This document shows, one piece after another, positions 31,722 to 34,606 of a stretch of DNA of 34,606 bases; positions within the stretch are counted from its first letter, which is position 1; every line of letters begins with the position of its first letter. The notes below the pieces were generated by a model. That model was not told the DNA's origin and ran no database searches. It saw nothing but the letters and a program-made list of their open reading frames with translations. Origin of the DNA: a bacterium (GTDB lineage: Bacteria > Margulisbacteria > Marinamargulisbacteria > JAAEMD01); NCBI GenBank assembly GCA_024225875.1, contig JAAEMD010000027.1:1-34606 (forward strand), given 5' to 3'. A program made the translations under genes and the position numbers.

Positions 31722-33662
31722 CTATGCTTTTACTGCTTCTTTTTTCTTTTGCGTTAACAATGAGATAACTACCAGTGTAATAAATGCCAGCGGGATCGAA
31801 ATAATCCCGGGATTATTCAAAGTAATAGGAGCCTGAGCAGGAAGCAGACCATATCTAACATACATATCAGGAGAAATAAGAATAAGCCCTAACGAAGACA
31901 CAATACCTACAATTATTGAGCCGGTAACACCTTCCTGAGTTGTCTTCTTCCAGAAGAGAACCATTATAATAGACGGCAAATTAGCGGATGCTGCTACAGC
32001 AAAGGCCCATCCAACTAAAAATGAAACATTCATTCCTTCAAAAATAATCCCCAGATACATAGCCAGGCAGCCAACAACCACCGCAGTTATTTTACCGACC
32101 ATAACTTTTTGCTTATCTGTCATCTTAATTCTAAAAAGCACATCAAAAATATCGTGAGCCACTGCACCTGTTGCCGCAACAATTAAGCCACTTACTGTTC
32201 CCAGAACTGTTGCAAAAGCTATAGCCGAAATAATTGAAAATAATGCTATACCAAACGATTTAGCAAGAAGAGGACCTGCCATATTATTGTCTGTAATATT
32301 TAAAACACCATTTACCATAGCACCTAAGCCCATATAAAGAGTCAGAATATAAAAGAAACCAATAGCAGCAATAGCAACAATTGTTGACTTACGAGCACAC
32401 TGAGGGCTTTTAACTGTATAGTATCTGATTAAGATATGAGGTAAAGCCGCTGTCCCGCAGAATAAAGCCAGCATCAAAGAAATAAAATTAAGCTTTTCCA
32501 TAGGGGTGGCATTATCCACTTTGAACTTTAATCCTGGACGCAGCAGTCTATTTCCTCTGGTTGGCTTCTGATAATAAACTGCAACCTTACTATCTCCATC
32601 CTTAATTATTTTTTTACCCCATAAGATAACTATGCTGTCTTTTAATCTCTCTAAGTAAGAGACAGGCCCTAAAGCACCGGTTTTTTTTACATAGTCACCT
32701 TTTTCACCTTTAATAAGTCCTATGTGTCCAACAGGATAAAACCTGCCCTCTTTAGGCAGCGCACCATTGTATAGTTTTGTTCCATCATTTAAAGTAGTTA
32801 CCCATAATGTTTCCTCTAAAACTAATACCCCGCCTTTGCCCTGCCGGACAGACCAGATAGATTCCTGGTTATCTTTTACATTAACCAGCTCTATAAAACC
32901 TTTTTTGACATAGGGCGAACTCTGCCAGTCTTCTTTTGTTTTATACTCTTTATTAGATAAAGCTATTTTACCTTCTTTTGTAATCATTGCCTGAATAAAT
33001 TTAAACTTATGATAAGGTTTTTCAGTATTATAATCAGAGTTTATATGCAGACCTCTATAAAATAGACTGATAACCAGTATTGTAGAAAATATGATTAGTA
33101 AAGCTCCTTTTAAAAACTGTACATAGGTTGTTGATGTCATACCTGCTGTAGCAACAATAAAAATAACAATGGCACCAACCATTACTACTCCGACACTATG
33201 AGGCAAACCCAGCAAAGGTTTTACCAGGACTCCAGCCCCCACCATCTGAGGTATTAAATAAAACATTGAAACTACCAGTGTACTAATAGCAGCCATTGCA
33301 CGAATACCTTTGGAGTTAAACCTCACATCTAATGCATCACTGAATGTATACTTACCTAAACGCTTCATAGGCTCTGCAACAACAAACAAAGCTACAATCC
33401 AGCCTGCTAAATAACCTATTGAATACAAAAAACCATCATAACCCTTAGTCGCTATCATACCGCAAATGCCAAGAAATGAAGCTGCAGAAAGATAGTCTCC
33501 AGCAAAAGCAATCCCATTCACTGACCAGTGAATAGTACCTCCTGCTGCAAAATAACCACTTGCACTACTTGTTTTCCTTGCAAAATAAAACGATATACAT
33601 AAGACAAATAGTACAAATGCTACAAATATTACTATTGCCATAGCTGACTGACTATAAACCAT
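31722..33662 (-). CDS. actP: Sodium:solute symporter, acetate-type (ActP-like), with a large loop insert
   Basis: A 646-residue multi-helix transporter of the SSS family. SASGYFAAGGTIHWSVNGIA, FAGDYLSAASFLGICGMIAT, GKYTFSDALDVRFNSKGIR and LPHILIRYYTVKSPQCARKS are close to ActP. The usual 13-helix scaffold is interrupted at about residues 205-390 by a hydrophilic insert (INSDYNTEKPYHKFKF to GLKFKVDNATPM) not present in ~550-residue ActP. The insert lies between the sixth-helix region and LNFISLMLALFCG. AAAGGAGG precedes the ATG. It pairs with the DUF485 gene 21 bases upstream, as actP pairs with yjcH. Given pta-ackA next door, acetate or a similar short acid is the likely substrate. Confidence 0.88.
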   Translation of the reverse strand: MVYSQSAMAIVIFVAFVLFVLCISFYFARKTSSASGYFAAGGTIHWSVNGIAFAGDYLSAASFLGICGMIATKGYDGFLYSIGYLAGWIVALFVVAEPMKRLGKYTFSDALDVRFNSKGIRAMAAISTLVVSMFYLIPQMVGAGVLVKPLLGLPHSVGVVMVGAIVIFIVATAGMTSTTYVQFLKGALLIIFSTILVISLFYRGLHINSDYNTEKPYHKFKFIQAMITKEGKIALSNKEYKTKEDWQSSPYVKKGFIELVNVKDNQESIWSVRQGKGGVLVLEETLWVTTLNDGTKLYNGALPKEGRFYPVGHIGLIKGEKGDYVKKTGALGPVSYLERLKDSIVILWGKKIIKDGDSKVAVYYQKPTRGNRLLRPGLKFKVDNATPMEKLNFISLMLALFCGTAALPHILIRYYTVKSPQCARKSTIVAIAAIGFFYILTLYMGLGAMVNGVLNITDNNMAGPLLAKSFGIALFSIISAIAFATVLGTVSGLIVAATGAVAHDIFDVLFRIKMTDKQKVMVGKITAVVVGCLAMYLGIIFEGMNVSFLVGWAFAVAASANLPSIIMVLFWKKTTQEGVTGSIIVGIVSSLGLILISPDMYVRYGLLPAQAPITLNNPGIISIPLAFITLVVISLLTQKKKEAVKA

Positions 33663-33683
33663 TACTTTTCCTCCTTTAAATTT

Positions 33684-33953
33684 TTACTTATTAAGACGTT
33701 CTTCTTCTTTAGCACATAAATAGTTGTATATAAGCGCTTGTACCAATGCAAATATAATTAAACCGAAACCGTATACTATAGCCAGGTTTAGTCCACCAAT
33801 ATTTTTTTCCATTAATGTTGGCTTTATAGTATTTATTGCAACAAAAACCCCATAAAATGCAGCATATATTAAAAACATCCATATACCAAGTTTTGCCTTA
33901 TATGGAGCCGCCTTATCCTCTTTTTGTTCTGTAGGAGCTGGTTCATGAAACAT
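33684..33953 (-). CDS. yjcH: DUF485-family inner-membrane protein (YjcH-like)
   Basis: An 89-residue membrane protein. Two helices (about 24-42 WMFLIYAAFYGVFVAINTI and 55-80 LAIVYGFGLIIFALVQALIY) are joined by a loop with KPTLMEKNIGGLN. This is the layout of DUF485 proteins that accompany acetate-type symporters. AAGGAGG lies before the ATG. The function is unknown but probably auxiliary to the transporter. Confidence 0.9.
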   Translation of the reverse strand: MFHEPAPTEQKEDKAAPYKAKLGIWMFLIYAAFYGVFVAINTIKPTLMEKNIGGLNLAIVYGFGLIIFALVQALIYNYLCAKEEERLNK

Positions 33954-33980
33954 ATTCCTACACCTCCTTCCAAAAAATTA

Positions 33981-34006
33981 GTGATTTGCATCAACTTTTT
34001 AATCAC
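33981..34006. promoter_or_regulatory. Possible operator in front of the DUF485-symporter operon
   Basis: GTGATT (33981-33986) and AATCAC (34001-34006) are an inverted repeat with a 14-base spacer, between a weak promoter-like pair (- strand TTGCAG 34038-34043 and TAAAAT 34014-34019, spacer 18) and the ribosome binding site. Arms are short, so this is tentative. Confidence 0.25.
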
Positions 34007-34132
34007 AGAAATTATTTTAAATTAAATAGTTCTTATCCTGCAAATATTGAGCCTAAATTTAAATCAACATAATATTTTATCCTATATAATAGGATATAGC
34101 CATACTAAAAAGAAGTAAAAGATGATTTACAA

Positions 34133-34214
34133 CCAGGGCAATTGCACTAAAATATCAACCATTGTCATTCCTGCGCAGGAATGACAAAAAGCATTTTAGA
34201 TGCGCTAGCCCTGG
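34133..34214. repeat. 82-bp palindromic REP-like element
   Basis: Outer arms begin CCAGGGC and end GCCCTGG, with a second matched block CTAAAAT/ATTTTAG. Inside is a perfect 26-base palindrome (34162-34187) centred on TGCGCA with arms TTGTCATTCC. No T-run follows on either strand, so it is not a simple terminator. It lies in the 346-base gap between the DUF485 gene and the last gene, which otherwise holds only AT-rich sequence. Confidence 0.65.
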
Positions 34215-34299
34215 GTCAAAACCTGAAATCTATTTTATTATCATAGTGGATAATGATATGATACCTTTATATTTAAAAGTCCATATAAAGGGGTAGTTT

Positions 34300-34606
34300 A
34301 TGAGTGAGGATACCCAGGCGTTCATTCAAGAACAGAAAGAGCTTTATGAAAGCCTTCAAAAACAAATAACTAAACAAAAACAAGACTTCCACAAAAAACT
34401 GGAACATCAGGAAAAACAATATAACAAACAACATAAAAAACAATATTCTGAACTTACCGAACTTAAACAACAACACTCTGAACTTAAACAACAACACTCT
34501 GAGCTTAAAATAACATTCGAAGATGAAATCAAAATAAGAGAAGCAATAACCATACATATAGATCATTATGTAGATGAAATACAGACTAAAATAAGAGTAA
34601 TGGAGC
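34300..34606 (+). CDS. Coiled-coil protein of unknown function (3' partial)
   Basis: ATG at 34300, preceded by AAAGGGG 6-7 bases upstream; the frame stays open for 102 codons to the window end. The product is hydrophilic and strongly predicted to form a coiled coil, rich in Gln, Lys, Glu and His (FIQEQKELYESLQKQITKQ). It contains a heptad repeat, ELKQQHS twice, plus flanking TELKQQHS/SELK units. No signal peptide. It is followed by a less repetitive IKIREAITIHIDHYVDEIQ segment. Family not recognised. A - strand frame over the same bases is its shadow. Confidence 0.7.
   Translation, partial: MSEDTQAFIQEQKELYESLQKQITKQKQDFHKKLEHQEKQYNKQHKKQYSELTELKQQHSELKQQHSELKITFEDEIKIREAITIHIDHYVDEIQTKIRVME

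Noticed and set aside
34162..34187. Rho-independent terminator
   Set aside because: The palindrome is followed by A bases on the + strand and lacks a T-run on the - strand, so it does not fit a terminator for either neighbour.
34273..34566. Phe/Leu-rich reading frame on the - strand
   Set aside because: It is the complement of the Lys/Gln-rich coiled-coil gene on the + strand; it has no start signal and a biased composition typical of a shadow frame.

Overview
The window (about 35% GC by eye) comes from a diderm, Sec-using, probably anaerobic or fermentative bacterium. LPS-export genes (lptD, an LptF/G permease), lnt and flagellar L- and P-ring genes show an outer membrane. Citrate lyase plus phosphotransacetylase and acetate kinase point to acetate-yielding fermentation. 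I cannot place the organism in a phylum; an uncultured lineage is likely.

Region 1 (1-10982, + strand) is a compact flagellum-like locus: flgF (5' end outside the window), two flgG paralogues, flgA, flgH, flgI, flgJ, a FliA-family sigma factor, a small ORF, then flgB-flgC-fliE-fliF-fliG. It encodes a rod, P- and L-rings, an MS-ring and a FliG-like protein. Within the locus there is no export apparatus (FlhA/B, FliP/Q/R, FliH/I), hook, filament, FliM/N or stator. Rod proteins that a normal flagellum exports by type III secretion (FlgB, FlgC, FlgF, and the FlgJ rod-binding domain) carry Sec-type N-terminal signal peptides here. The FliG-like protein lacks the C-terminal torque domain and ends in a long acidic tail, and FliE has a 180-residue extension. 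I infer a flagellum-derived, trans-envelope, probably non-rotating structure whose proximal rod is delivered to the periplasm by Sec. This is the best candidate for an undescribed system in the window.

Region 2 (11111-21846, - strand) is a housekeeping and envelope run read as holB-ricT-hinT-rpsU-lptF/G-TPR protein-lptD-lipoprotein-lnt, with many overlapping or nearly touching genes. It converges on the flagellum-like locus.

Region 3 (22178-33953) is a citrate/acetate module. On the - strand are acn, then citD-citE-citF-citXG (citrate lyase subunits plus a fused prosthetic-group synthesis/transfer enzyme). On the + strand are pta-ackA. On the - strand again is a DUF485 protein with an acetate-type sodium:solute symporter. 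Together they would split citrate to acetate and oxaloacetate, make ATP from acetyl-CoA through acetyl phosphate, and move acetate or a similar acid across the membrane.

The gaps between these blocks hold small mobile repeats. A roughly 115-bp family with imperfect terminal inverted repeats has five near-full copies and one fragment, all in the same orientation; one copy supplies the stop codon of lnt. A separate 262-bp MITE-like element has 25-bp inverted ends and a 9-bp target duplication. A palindromic REP-like element sits near the right end, followed by a coiled-coil gene cut off by the window end.
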